Source: Marvania coccoides (lineage: Eukaryota > Chlorophyta > Trebouxiophyceae > Chlorellales > Chlorellaceae). From it: 64,000 bases of DNA. The stretch spans positions 496,001-560,000 of the forward strand of contig OY978104.1 in NCBI GenBank assembly GCA_963854735.1, given 5' to 3'. The translations under genes and the position numbers were made by a program. This document shows, piece by piece, positions 46,116-57,957 of this stretch. The notes below the pieces were generated by a model, which saw nothing but the letters and a program-made list of their open reading frames with translations, was not told the DNA's origin and made no database searches. Position 1 is the stretch's first letter; every line of letters starts with the position of its first letter.

Positions 46116-47278
46116 AAACCGCGGCGTTTACTTTATACCCCAAACCGGACGGGCAGTTTGCCGTCCGGAGAGTCCTGCTTTCCCACACATTTTTATGTAT
46201 TCATGTAGGTCGTGCCGTTGGGGGACTCAGGAAGGCAGGGGCCAGAGTCTTACATTGTGGGGCGACGGTGCGGTATCGGCGCAATGCTGCATCCGCCCCC
46301 AGTACCTGATGTTGATCCCACGGATGGTAGGGGGTACCCCCCCTTACTGTGGCGGGGTGAGTGGCACGTCGGCTTGCACCAACCTTGGTAGCAGACGTTA
46401 CAACCATATGTAAAACCTCCAAATCGTTACCTGGGTGGGGTTACGTATTGGTGTAACTTACCTTTTTTTCCCTATACGTATAAAGATGTAATCATTGAGC
46501 AGTTTTACACAAGAAACAACTCTCATTTTGAGCTCGCCGTCCTCGTCTTCTTCTTGAAAATTCGGCGGTGACGGATGAAAAGGCCGCAGCAGCGGAGGAA
46601 AAGGCGTCGATTGCAGAAGGGCGTGCGGCAAAGTTGGAAGCGCAGTGCTCTGCGTGAGGATGCTCTGGCGCTGGTGGAAGAGCAGGGAGGTGGAGCAGCT
46701 GCAGCAGCTGCTCAGCCAAGCTTAGATCGAAGCATACTCAAAGACCACCTACTGCTCCATGTCTTCTGAAGGACCAGCACGTGCACCCGCCAGTATCGCT
46801 CTCAGCAGCTGTCATGCCGAGCTGCAGACTTGGGAGAGTCTCCCAAGTCCAGCATTATTCCCCCGGTTATGGGCAGGGTGGTCTAATCTCACGGATGATG
46901 AAGTGCTCACGAGAGCGCTCGCCATTACAATATTTGACTGACCCCGGTTGGCCCTAGGGCTTCGCGCTTCATCCACCGAAGCAGGGGCATAAACATTTAG
47001 TCGGTTATTGCCAACGTTCTAGCAAATTTTCTTTCACGGATATTAACAGCACTAATAATAAATAATTATCAAAGAATTTGACATTTGATAACTTATCCCC
47101 CCAAAATTGGATGCGCCTGTGTTTTGTTTGCGCTAAAAGCTAAACACCACAAATTTATTATCAAGCAGATTCGTTCGCCGGTTTTGTGGCGACTCCCTTC
47201 CTCGCCCTGTCAATTTTTGCTTTTTAATTTTGGTTTCAGTTCTTTTGCTGCAATATTTTCGTGTATTTTCCCATCACA
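46116..47278. other. Intergenic region with a coiled-coil gene fragment
   Basis: Around 46555-46740 an Ala/Glu-rich helical stretch (EKAAAAEEKASIAEGRAAKL, then a frame change to ALALVEEQGGG) resembles the coiled-coil part of the gene just downstream. It is broken by TGA, so it is probably a decayed partial duplicate. The rest holds no recognised feature; the last 200 bp are the promoter of the next gene. Confidence 0.4.
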
Positions 47279-48976
47279 ATGGCTGAAGAACAACCTCAGC
47301 AGTTGGATCTTGAAGAATTTGCCAGCACCTTGCTACCTGATGGGCGCTATCTCCGTTACTTGGCCACTCAAGGCGTCAGTGAGTTTTCCAGAAGCTTTCA
47401 AATTCGTATTTCAACCTTAATGGGCGCATGCTATGGCCACTGTTGGAAGCCTGACGAGAAGCTGTATGAAAGTGCTGTCGTTCACTTCATCAATGCCAAT
47501 GCATTGGTAGGCGGCAATGACGTTTCGTTTGAATGCGAGCTTAGGAGGACTCCTGGCCAAAACTTTGTATATTTCAAAATTCCAAGAAACGATGACGAGT
47601 CATTTATTCATGTTTTTAGTTGCCGCGAAGTGTACACCCTGGAAACTGCAGGGTTTGTGAGAGTGCCTGGTCAAATCGTCAATTTGCCAAAATTCATTGT
47701 TACTATCTACCCTCAAGGCGATGCCGGCATTCAAGCAGCTCGAGAAGCAGCTGCATTCAACCCAACAGGCCCAAGAAATGGAGCTGCCCCAGCTGTTGCT
47801 GTAGGACAAATGCTGCCGCCCCCGCCACTGCTGCCGCCGCAGCAACAGCAGCTGCCGCCGTCCCCCCCCCAGCAGCAGCAGCAGGAGGGCGGCGTGGAAC
47901 AAGCGCTGCCTAGATGCCCTGATCTTGGCCCACAGCCAGCTGCCTCCCTCGGCAGCTTTTCTATGGGCGGTGTGCGTGGCCTGTTGGACCTGCAAACAGG
48001 TATTGACCAGCCCGATATTCAAAATCGAGACCGGGAGGAGCGGTTTAAGCGGCGGGATCAGCTGAACAAGGCCCCGACTCCGCCAGGACATGGCGGCGGC
48101 CTTAACTTGCTCGCTGAGAACATCTGTGCCACAGATGAGCTGTCTCAGATGCTGCGAAGCGTCAGCATGGGCAAGGGCAACGAAGACGATGCCAGCCATG
48201 ACGGCGGTGGTGGGGCGACAGCGCAGCTGCCGCCAAACGCCGCCCCGATGACGGTTGACGCGCCTCAGGAGTCCTCACAGCTACCGGCTTCCAGCTGCCG
48301 CAGACAGCAGCAACAGCATCACCCTCTGGAGCCGGCGGAGTCCGTGCGTGGATCAGAAGAGCGCCACACAGCAGCTCAGCCGCCGCCAGCAGCAGATCTA
48401 GGCGCGGATGGGCCGTCAGGCGGCGCTGGGCCATCGAGAATTCTTCCCCTAAAAAGAAAAAGCGACGTGGAGCTTGAAGAAGAGGAATTTAAAATGTTTC
48501 GGCAAACGATTGCTCCGTATCGCATCAAATTGGAGGCCTTGGAGGAGGAGATGGCGGAAAAGCGGGAGGAGCTGGACGGCGTGAAAAGAATCCACGCTAA
48601 CGAGCTGAAGGCGCTCCGGCAAACTCACGCGGATGATCAGCAGGAGCTGGAGAGAAAGGCGACGGAGGCTGAGGAAAGGGCGGCGCAGGCTGAGATGAGG
48701 GCAGTGGCCGCCGAAGGGAAGGTTAACGATCTGCAGCGGCAGCAGCGAGTGGATGTAACGGAGCTGGTGCGCCTGCGGCAGGAGCTTGACGAAGCGGAGG
48801 CCAGAGCTGAAGTTGCATCGAAAAATGCGCAGGATCAGCAGCAGGCCAATATGATAGCAGCCCAGCAACTGGAAGATGCTGTGAATGCAGCCACGCAAGC
48901 TTTCATGGCCGCAGCTGCGCCTGCAGAGACGGAGGAGCAGCAGCCGCAGGAAGAAGGCAGCGGAGATTCAATGTGA
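47279..48976 (+). CDS. Intronless Pro/Gln-rich coiled-coil protein, unrecognised
   Basis: One uninterrupted frame of 565 residues from MAEEQPQQLDLEEFAS; an ATG six codons upstream is less likely as start. Residues 1-150 look like a folded alpha/beta domain (LPDGRYLRYLATQG, VSFECELRRTPGQNFVYFKI). Residues 170-400 are disordered with Pro and Gln runs. A basic nuclear-localisation-like PLKRKSD follows at about 400, then a long coiled coil (about 410-540) rich in E-x-x-A-x-x-A heptads. I do not recognise the N-terminal domain. Lack of introns is unusual here, where most neighbours have several. Nuclear scaffold or regulatory role is inference only. Confidence 0.7.
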   Translation: MAEEQPQQLDLEEFASTLLPDGRYLRYLATQGVSEFSRSFQIRISTLMGACYGHCWKPDEKLYESAVVHFINANALVGGNDVSFECELRRTPGQNFVYFKIPRNDDESFIHVFSCREVYTLETAGFVRVPGQIVNLPKFIVTIYPQGDAGIQAAREAAAFNPTGPRNGAAPAVAVGQMLPPPPLLPPQQQQLPPSPPQQQQQEGGVEQALPRCPDLGPQPAASLGSFSMGGVRGLLDLQTGIDQPDIQNRDREERFKRRDQLNKAPTPPGHGGGLNLLAENICATDELSQMLRSVSMGKGNEDDASHDGGGGATAQLPPNAAPMTVDAPQESSQLPASSCRRQQQQHHPLEPAESVRGSEERHTAAQPPPAADLGADGPSGGAGPSRILPLKRKSDVELEEEEFKMFRQTIAPYRIKLEALEEEMAEKREELDGVKRIHANELKALRQTHADDQQELERKATEAEERAAQAEMRAVAAEGKVNDLQRQQRVDVTELVRLRQELDEAEARAEVASKNAQDQQQANMIAAQQLEDAVNAATQAFMAAAAPAETEEQQPQEEGSGDSM

Positions 48977-49207
48977 GAGGACGGAGTGTAGTTTAGCTAT
49001 AGGCGTAGAGTTCAACACGAAATTGAACGAATTATACAAGGGAAGGTATTTTGAAAGGGCGAATCAGGACGTAGGCTACAGTTGAAATTGCAATTAATTT
49101 TGGCAACGACAATTTTTTTTCAAGGAAAAAAATGGTTTCCTTTCTTTCTCAGTGATACAGAACATTCAGCATTAATAAAATAATTAAAATTTAAAGAGCC
49201 TCCTCCA

Positions 49208-50111
49208 CTACATTACAGTACAATCCCGCCCTCCAGATCTCGGTCCATCGTAAGGGCACACCCAATGCACATTTGCGCTGGAGCAATAGACGCTCATGCC
49301 GCACACTTCACAGCCCAGCCTGGAGAACAGAAACATGCCAGAAATGATAAATGAATGTCTCTAGATGAAGCGAAGCAACCCATCTGACTCACTCGTATAC
49401 CCGATGGCCGCGCGGCTTGTGATTCACACAGAAGAATGCCGCTGGCGTTCCTGCAGTTTCAGAATGAACGCGGCGAACGGCGGTGAAACCCTGTTCAGAA
49501 TGATTTCTGTGTAGCATTAAAAATGCTGGGGCTTGCTCGCCGGTCAGCCAAATACAACAAATACAAATTTGAGTGTTTAGACTCCGCACAGAGACGGCAA
49601 CAAAGGCCACACAGCAGAGAGGCAAGCTTGGTCCTAACAATTATATAAGCCACGAGCCAGTCGCCGCACATGGAATGGCTCAAATTGGATCCCCAAACCA
49701 TTGCAATATCAGCCATCCTAGACCTAGAATAAAAACACCTCTTAGCAGTCCCCACATGCTAAATTTGTTGTACCTGGGTGGGGCACGCCAACCCACCCCC
49801 ACGCCCGGCAGTGAGGAGCACGGCACCTGCGTTCAGGTGAAGTGTATTAGCGTATGTGTTTGTCTATTTAGTCAAACTTTAATTCTTACTTGAATTTTCT
49901 GAGCGGCATATTTGATGTTTCCCCTGTTCAAGTTAAGGGGGTGCCAGAGAGAGAGGACTGTTTCAATTATGGAATGCACGTTTTGATTATCAGGAAAAGT
50001 GAGAATTTTGGGCTGACGCGCTGCACAAAAATGACGCAATCGTTTGAAGAAAGAGAGAAATGCCAATAATGCTGGCGCATAGCGAGAGGAGAGAGCCAAC
50101 CGTATTCCCAT
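49208..50111 (-). CDS. Small Cys-rich protein, unrecognised
   Basis: Four exons fit in phase: 50111-49890, 49826-49739, 49531-49393 and 49319-49208, 186 residues. The last two exons are firm: FFCVNHKPRGHRVY then LGCEVCGMSVYC and HWVCPYDGP, with C-x2-H, C-x2-C and C-x8-C spacing suggesting one or two zinc sites. The first exon (MGIRLALSSRYAPALLAFLS...) is less sure and AT-rich. The second intron (49738-49532) is the introner-like element shared with the intron at 2535-2343. No family recognised; a distant relation to Cys-rich tails of domesticated transposases came to mind but is not supported. Confidence 0.5.
49532..49738 (-). mobile_element. Introner-like element, copy 2
   Basis: 207-bp intron on the minus strand, AG|GTGTTT ... 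GAGCAAG|CC, phase 1. It is homologous along most of its length to the 193-bp intron at 2535-2343 and in the same orientation relative to transcription. The acceptor end is the most diverged part. Confidence 0.65.
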
Positions 50112-50241
50112 TTGACTGGTTCTGAGCTAGGTCACGAATGCAGTGTTTAAAATAAAAAAATGTCCCTCTCTCATAATCAATAGACTAGCGAGGTGCCCAA
50201 ATAATAAACCATCGGCACCATATCAAATGTCAATTTTATTT

Positions 50242-51138
50242 TCAAACAGAATAGTCCCCCTGCCGCACCCCCGCCACCAGCCAGCACCCTTTGAACCCGC
50301 CCGCCTCCTCCCGCTCCAGACAAAAAGTAAAACTGAAGCTGCGGTTCCTGGAGCGCACCGCCACCGCCTGCACCGCCTTGTTCTCGTTGCGCTGCGAGGG
50401 GAACTGCAGCGGACTCGTAGCGCTCCACTCATCGCACTCTAAAAAAGCTTCAAACGGTGGTGAGTGCAACGCCGCCGCAAATTCATCCCAGCCCAGCCAC
50501 GCCTCCTTGGCCGCCCAGCTGCGGCGGTGGTGCCGGTCGAACAGCGGGACAGCGGTTGCTGCTTGTTGTGAGCTTTCTTCTCCGGGTTCTTGCCAAGGTT
50601 TTGTAAAATTGAAGGCTGTGGCAATACCAGCATCGGTTTCTGGGTAATCATTGCGCTGCAGGGCGCTTAGAATGGCCATGCATACCTGCAGGGAGAGAAA
50701 GGAAGAAGGTTTATTCAGGGAAGAGTGCGCAAGGCATAAAATATTTCGGGGCGCCTCCGTCTACAATAAAAACTAGCAATGCGCAGCGCCTCGAGGATAA
50801 GGACAAGCGTGAGAAATCAAGCAATCAAAATCTGAAAGCGCGGTTATTTCCAGTTCCCATCGATTAAAGAAAAAACTCACTGCATTGGGCGGCAGCAGAT
50901 GCGACGGATCTCGCCGCTGCTGCACCACTTGCTGAGGGCCGCCAGATGCCTCCCGCTCGATGATCATGCGTGCAAACTCAGCAGCAGCGCCGCTATCGGC
51001 ATCCTCGTTCTTGAAGGCGGAGTGCATTGCTGTTGGGTTGAGAATTTTTCTGAGAATTTGATTTGTTTTGGGGTGGCCCCAAATCGCGCCGCCGGGGTGC
51101 CTTAACGGCCACGAGGGTGCTTGTAAAGCCATCAACAT
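50242..51138 (-). CDS. DUF4864-like conserved protein
   Basis: Two exons, 51138-50881 and 50685-50242, 233 residues. The pattern PNA-VCMAILSALQRNDYP, DAGIATAFNFTKP, a Phe-rich middle (WDEFAAALHSPPFEAFLE), FSFTFCLE and GCWLVAGVRQGDYSV matches a family of plant, algal and bacterial proteins related to DUF4864, where A-L-x-x-N-D and G-I-x-x-x-F are typical. In the plant versions the fold is NTF2-like and function is unknown. The first 45 residues are Arg/Lys-containing and lack acids, so a plastid or mitochondrial peptide is possible. Divergent from PEP carboxylase (about 285 bp). Confidence 0.6.
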
Positions 51139-51422
51139 TACTAGAAGTTAATTATGTTTAGGATTTCGGAGGGTTTCGGGAAATTTGAAAGAACAAAAAT
51201 GGCGCGACTGGATTTTTGCTCCCCTCCAACACCGCAGGGCAGCTCTGCATGCTTAATATAATATAAAATTCCAGCCGTTATCAGCTAACGCTAGACGCGT
51301 CGGGCGTGAAAGACGTGCAGCAGGCCTTTTCGCCGGCTTTCCCAAGCCCTTTACCTAGTCGCTCGTATTAGCTACCTAGACGCTGTTTTATATATTGATT
51401 TCTACATCAAGAATCATCCTAA
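51139..51422. promoter_or_regulatory. Divergent promoter region of DUF4864-like gene and PEP carboxylase
   Basis: About 284 bp between head-to-head starts. No specific site recognised. Confidence 0.35.
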
Positions 51423-53926
51423 ATGGTAAGTCTCGGAACACCTCTTCCCGGGCTCGAACATTTCCCTGTACTAAATTATTCCCTTCGTCTTTTGCCACCA
51501 AAAAAAGCGCTTCCTCGCCGGCAACAAGAATGATGCGATCAGCATCGTCGAGGTGAGCACCACGTTCAATGTTTTGCATTGAGAGAAATGTTGTTTTTAT
51601 CAATATTAATATTTTCTCACCAGCTGCCGCCCCGCCTCTCACGCTCTCTCTCTCCCCTCACCGCCCCCCCAACACACAGGACTACCCTCTGCAGCCACTG
51701 GAGGATGACTGCTCCCTCCTCGGCTCCCTCCTCGACAGTAAGCCTCCTAATTCTCAACACCTTCATTCTCCATATATTTTCGCCCCTCAAAGATCCGTCA
51801 ACACCTCGTGTTCGTCCCATTTCTTCACCCACGACTAAAGTTTACTCTCGCTTCACCCTCCAGGCTGCCTGGAGATCGAAATCGGCACAGAGCTGTTCAA
51901 TAAGTACAACCGCCTGCGGGCGCTGTCTGACGCCTCCACCCGCCTCTCCGCCGCCCACGACTCCGAAGCCTCCGCCCTGCTGGCCGACAAAATGTCGCGG
52001 GAGCTGATGGAGCTCCCGCTCGAGGAAGCCCTGCCCATTGTGCGCGCTTCTTCGTTCTACCTGAATTTAACGTCCATTGCCGAGCAGCAGCACAGCGTGC
52101 GCACCACCCGCATGGACGGCATGCGGGTGCAGACCTCTGACGAAATCTACCTGCACCTGCTGGAGTCTGGGGTGACCCCTGAGGCCCTGTACGACTCTGT
52201 CATCAAGCAGAGCGTGGTACGTTTATTGTATTGCACTGTATTCGTCAGAAATTATTTTTCTGAGTTTCATTTTTCTAGCGTCTTAGGGTCGTCTTCTCAC
52301 CTATCTGTTTTCCCCTTCTCCCCGACTATATAGGAAATTGTGCTGACTGCGCACCCGACCCAGGTCAACCGCCGCACGCTGCAGCACAAGCTGACCCGCC
52401 TGGCGGAGCTGCTGGCCCGAAAAGACTCTGGCGGTATCACAGAGGAGGATCAGGTGAATGATGATACCAAGTTCTCTGAATATTTTATTTGTTTATCTCT
52501 ATCCTGATGGTACCACAGCATGCTACGTCCAATGTTCTCCATTTAATTGCGACGCTAGTGCCGTAAATACCGTTGGAATGTTTTATTGCTATGTTATATA
52601 CATTTCTCTCTCGCGCGCAGGGCGTCAACCTGGAGGACATTCGCCGCGAGATCACCGCGCTGTGGCAGACCGACGAGCTGCGCCGCAGGAAGCCTACCCC
52701 TCTGGACGAGGCTCGTGGCGGGCTTCACATCGTGGAGCAGTCGCTGTGGGAAGCAGTTCCCGCGCACCTCCGCCGCATCGACGCCGCCCTCCGGCGGCAC
52801 ACCGGCCGGGAGCTGCCCATCAGCGCCACGCCCATCAAATTTTCTAGCTGGATGGGTGGGGACCGCGACGGGAATCCCAATGTGACGGCCAAGGTGACGC
52901 ACGACGTGGCGTGCCTGGCGCGCTGGATGGCGGCAGATCTGTACCTCAAGGAGGTGGATAAGCTGCGGTTTGAGCTGTCCATGGGCCACGCCAGCGACGA
53001 GGTGTGGAGAATAGCGCGTGACATCGTCGCACGCCACGCCCAGGTGAGGGAATAGATCATTATTAAATCCTTATTTAGGGAGGAAAAGGCAGCGATATTT
53101 AATTTCGTGAATTTTGGGCTGTTTTGGGTTTACAGGGCTCAGAAAAAGGCAAATTTTCGTGCATAATGTTCCTTTCCTAAAGCTGAATTCAAATTTTATT
53201 CCAAAATCAGGAGGACGGCACCGCCGCAGACACTCACAACCACGGCGGCGCCGCTTCCGCCGCCGTTCCAGTGCCCGGCACCAGCCAGCCAGGCGACGGG
53301 TCCGGCCTGGTGAGGGACGGCAGCCTAGGCAGCATGAACGTGTCCGGTGCCAACCTCATGAAGCTGCTGGCCCGCGGAAACAGCATGAACAGCGCCGACG
53401 GCATGCTGAGCCCGCTGGCAGCTTCTTCCCCCCTCGGCAGCACTGGAGTGCTGTCAGGCTCCCCCAGAGCAGGTGGCTACAACGCCCCGTCCCCCCGCGT
53501 CATTATGGGCTCCCCCCGGCGCTCCCTGGACGAAGGAAATGAGCGCAAGATCGCCGCCACCGCCGCTGCCGCCGCACTCGGCGCCAGCCCTCCCTCCAAC
53601 GCCTCCTCTGACCAGGACCTTAGGAGCAAGCTGAAGCTGTCGGCGGTGGCCAGCGGCCTCAAACGAGTGGACACCAGGGGGCAGGTGATGTCTCCCGAGA
53701 AGCTGAAACTGCGGGGTAACCAGGCGGCCCGCTACCACAAGTCCTCCATCGATAACCTGCTGCACCCGCGCGCGGCAGGCGCCGCGCCCTACCGCATTAT
53801 TCTGGGGGAGGTGCGCGCCAAGCTGGTGAACACCCGTCGCCGCATGGAGGACCTGCTGGCTGGCAACGTTCCTGATGAGGATGCTGAGTGGTAAGAGCGC
53901 CTTTTTTTAGTTGTTACTAGTAGTAT

Positions 53927-53968
<42 letters not shown>

Positions 53969-56461
53969 TTATTTTTTTTCTTTTTTGTCAATGCTATGGT
54001 GAAGCCCCCCGCCCAGACTCTACTCTACCCTTTAACCTGCCCTGGGAGGGGTGCACAACGAGATTTTTATAGGGAAAGGGTGGCAGCAACGATGGCGATT
54101 AATCCAATCCAACGCTCTTTTTCTATTATATCGATAATACATATTTTTGTTCTTTCAGGTTCGAGTTCGACCACCAGCTGCTGGAGCCCCTGCAGGCCAT
54201 CTACTGGTCGCTGTGGGAGTGCGGGGGCGGCGTCATCGCGGACGGCCGCCTTCTGGACCTCCTCCGCCGCGTCCACAGCTTCGGTCTGGCGCTTATGAAG
54301 CTGGACCTGCGCCAGGAGTCCACCCGCCACTCCGACGCCCTCGACGAGGTCACCCAGTACCTGGGGCTGGGCAGCTACAGCGAGTGGGGGGAGGACCAGC
54401 GCCTGGAGTGGCTGGTGAAGGAGCTGGAGGGCAAGCGCCCGCTCATCCCACCCAACATGCCCTTCAAGCCCGCCGCGCAAGAGGTCATGGACACCATGAA
54501 GTGAGTCACCATTTTCTGCACATTTTGGCGTAATTTTGGTGTAATTTCCGAAATTTTTGGATCAGTTTTTAAAACAGTTTTGCTCGGTCGATTTTCGCGC
54601 GAAAAAATTCAAATTTTACCCCAAATCTCACAATTTTTTCCGCAATCGTTATTATAATGTGGTTTTGCAGGATTGCGGCGCAGCTGGGGCGGCAGTGCCT
54701 GGGCGCTTACGTAATTTCCATGGCTAATCGCGCCTCTGACGTGCTGGCTGTCGAGCTGTTGCAGCGCGAGGCGCGCAACATGGCGCTGGCAGACAAAGGC
54801 GTGCGCATGCCCACCGCGCCCGCCACCCCTTCAGCCCGCCAAAAACGCGCCTCCCTGCCCCTCCGCGTGGTCCCGCTGTTTGAAACGCTGGCCGACCTCG
54901 ACGCTTCCGGTCCAGTCATGACGCGCCTGTTGAGCCTTCCCTGGTACCAGCGCCACCTCGCGGAGTGTCACGACGGCCACCAGGAGGTCATGCTGGGCTA
55001 CTCAGACTCCGGAAAGGACGCTGGCCGCCTGGCGGCCGCCTGGGCCCTCTACCGCTGCCAGGAAGACCTCGTGAAAGTCTGCAAAGACGCGGGGGTGAAG
55101 CTCACGCTGTTCCACGGGCGCGGGGGTACCATCGGCCGCGGCGGTGGGCCCATGCTGCTCGCCATTCAGTCTCAGCCGCCCGGCTCTGTGCAGGGCAGCC
55201 TCCGCATCACCGAGCAGGGCGAAATGGTGCAGGCCAAGTTCGGCGTGCCCGCGGTGGCGCGCCGCCAGCTGGAGATTTACAACAACGCGGTGCTGCTGGC
55301 CACTCTGGACCCGCCTGAGCCCCCCAGAGCTGACACCTGGCGAGCCGTAATGGATCGCATGAGCCAGGCCTCCTGCGACGCCTACCGCTCTGTGGTGTTC
55401 GAAGACCCCATGTTCATTCGCTATTTCCAGCTGGCCACCCCGCAGGAAGAGCTGGCCCACCTCAACATCGGCAGCAGGCCCACCCGGCGCAAAGCAGGCG
55501 GGGATGTGTCCACGCTGCGTGCGATTCCCTGGTTCGTTTTTTTTCCGTCTTTTTCGCCATCGCATTGGTTTTTATTGCCATCTTTATGTTTAACCATGTG
55601 TGCACCTCGAAATTTGGGTCGTTTCGCATATTTTTACAATTTTTGTCGTTAATTTATATGAGTTTTTACACCGTGTTTTTTTCCTCTTTAACCTACATTG
55701 CAGGATTTTCGCGTGGACCCAGACGCGGATGGTGCTGCCCGCGTGGCTGGGCGTGGCCGACGGCATCGCTGCCGCCGTGAAGGAGGGCCACCGTGGCGTG
55801 ATTGCCGACATGTATGCCCACTGGCCTTTCTTCCAGAGCGTAGTGGACTTGGTGGAAATGGTAAGAAAGGGAAAGCAGTATTAATGAAGAACGAGCCCAA
55901 AAATTTGATGAAACCTTGAATGGGAGGGGCAAAATGAGCTTCTGAGGCATGAATTTAACCACATTTCTGACTACCCCCCTCTCTGGCCTGCAGGTGCTGA
56001 CCAAGGCGGACATGCGCATCGCCTCCATGTACGACCACTACCTCGTCTCCGACCCTGCTGAGCGTGCTTTGGGCGAGGCACTGCGTCGGCGGTACATCGA
56101 CACCGTCGGGGCAGTACTGTCCATCACAGGCCACGCCCGCCTGGGGGACAACAACCCCACCCTGCGCCACCTCATCGCGATGCGTGCGCCCCACGTGGAC
56201 CCTCTGAACGTGATGCAGGTTGAGATTTTGCGGCGCCTGAGGGAAGACCCGGACAACCAGAGCCTCAGGGAGGTTTTGATGATTACCATCAACGGCATTG
56301 CGGCCGGCATGGTGAGTAGTCGAAATTTCAAGTTTTTTTTTTTTTGGTATTTTTCGGCCGCTTTTTGTTATTCACTAGATGGAAATAGTTTCAGCTGTTG
56401 ATGATATTTGCTTATTAATGTCTCATCTTTACTCCTTTTTTGCAGCGCAACACCGGGTAAG
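51423..56461 (+). CDS. PPC: Phosphoenolpyruvate carboxylase, bacterial-type (BTPC)
   Basis: Twelve exons (51423-51425, 51508-51552, 51680-51737, 51864-52216, 52334-52453, 52621-53043, 53211-53890, 54159-54500, 54671-55531, 55704-55860, 55994-56311, 56447-56461), 1124 residues, all in phase. It carboxylates PEP to oxaloacetate. Catalytic motifs: [49 protein letters not shown]. The C-terminus is RNTG, as in bacterial-type enzymes; plant-type ends in QNTG. A Ser/Gly/Ala-rich disordered insert of about 185 residues (exon 7) sits before [12 protein letters not shown], as in green-algal and plant BTPC, where such an insert is a phosphorylation and interaction site. No plant-type N-terminal phosphoserine motif is seen. 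The first exon is inferred to be ATG alone, directly before GTAAGT. Confidence 0.95.
53931..53960. repeat. (TA)n microsatellite
   Basis: About 30 bp of TA repeats followed by a T tract in PEP carboxylase intron 7. Confidence 0.9.
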
Positions 56462-57957
56462 GAGGAGGCCAAGATGATATAACAATTTATTCTCGAGAGC
56501 AGTTTGTTCTCTCCATTTTTGCATTTTGGAAGTATAGAGCTGTCGTTTGTTTTCGAGTTTTTTTTTTTTTTGCTAACTTGCACCTGCTAAGCTGTCTATA
56601 ATTTATCTCGCGGCGTTTTCCTTCTTATATATGTTTTTGATAGCCAGCCAGCAGTAGCCATTTTGATATGTGTGAGTGGGTGTGTGGGCTTTCTTTTTGA
56701 GCCCCTCTCGCCATGTGGCGCAGCTGCTGCTGGGATTTTTTTTCCAGACATATTTTTTGTAAGAACGGAAACCTGACGTGGAAAGGAAGAAGCCTAGTGA
56801 AACTCTCCGCGTTGTCTGGTCCTGGATAGACGCTCGTTGAAGGTATATCTAAAATTTGAGCGGCATGCTTTGTTGCAAGTGCTGCCAGGGTTCTTTGGAA
56901 CCTGGCGTCAAATTTGAGAGACATTTCCCCAAATGCAATGGCGCTCGTGCTTGGAGGTTTGCTGATATTCCAAGAAAATTTGAGAAGTGGTATTAAAAAT
57001 GTAGGGGTTAAAGGTAATCGCTCGCTAGCAAGTCGACAGTAAGTAGAGATGCAACAGATTGAATATGAAACAGATTGAGCTTGAAAAATACACATTCATT
57101 TTTTCATATTCATGCATAGGAGGTTTGGAGGTTTGGAGGGTTGTTTTTTTTTTTTGGAAAGAAAAGGCCTTTCTTTATCTTTTAAATCAAGGTCTTAAAC
57201 AAAAACATATATCACCCACAGAGAAAAGAGCATGCATTATAGGCTGTGCGGTGGCCTGGTGTACGCTAGTTTATGAAACCCCAGAAGTTAAATATTTTAT
57301 ATAATTATGATTTTCTGATCAGGAGGCGGCGGTCAAAGCTGCAGAATATTTGTTGCCGCGCAGCATTTAAAATTTGAGGAGGCCATCAACCTCGGCGCCC
57401 TTTTCGTGGGCAGCCTCGACTTCATCTCCTCGACCTTCCTTCTTGAGCAGGCGGTGCCCTCAACTCCTGAACAGTTCCTTGGAATTTATCATCATTCCGG
57501 AGCTGTATTTACAACCATTCCACAATTTTCAGCGTTAGATGCAGTGGTCGCTTCATTATCTCGAGATAGAGGGTTGACATTGACAATTTTGTATACAGTG
57601 ATGTCCATCTCCTGGAAAAGACAACCCCCGACTCAAGGACAGAAAATGGGGTGTACAACATCATGTGAAATCCAACAATTGTAGTATTAACATGTTTTTA
57701 AGGCATGATGAGCACCCTTTTGAGGGGAGAGAGACCAGATTTCAAGTTAGAAAAATAACGAGAAGTGCTCTCGCGAGAGCTGACGAGGACGAGGCCACAA
57801 GTGGTTATAGTCGCTAACCCTCCATCATTTTGCATTAACTATTAATTATTAATCACTGTGTACACATTTGGCCATCGAATGCCGATCATTCAGCGCTCAT
57901 AAGAACTCATCTCTCCTCGACCCCTCATCCTCTTTAATCCCTCGAGCCGACACCACC
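56462..57957. other. Intergenic region with a possible coding remnant
   Basis: A short open stretch at about 57366-57684 (LKFEEAINLGALFVGSLDFI, LEQAVPSTPEQFLGIY) looks protein-like but has no start, partner exon or family match that I can see. The rest is AT-rich. The subtilase promoter lies at the right end. Confidence 0.4.

Noticed and set aside
56625..57095. Minus-strand open frame of 156 codons after PEP carboxylase
   Set aside because: Some stretches look protein-like, but there is no family motif, base composition is that of the spacer, and no partner exons are seen.
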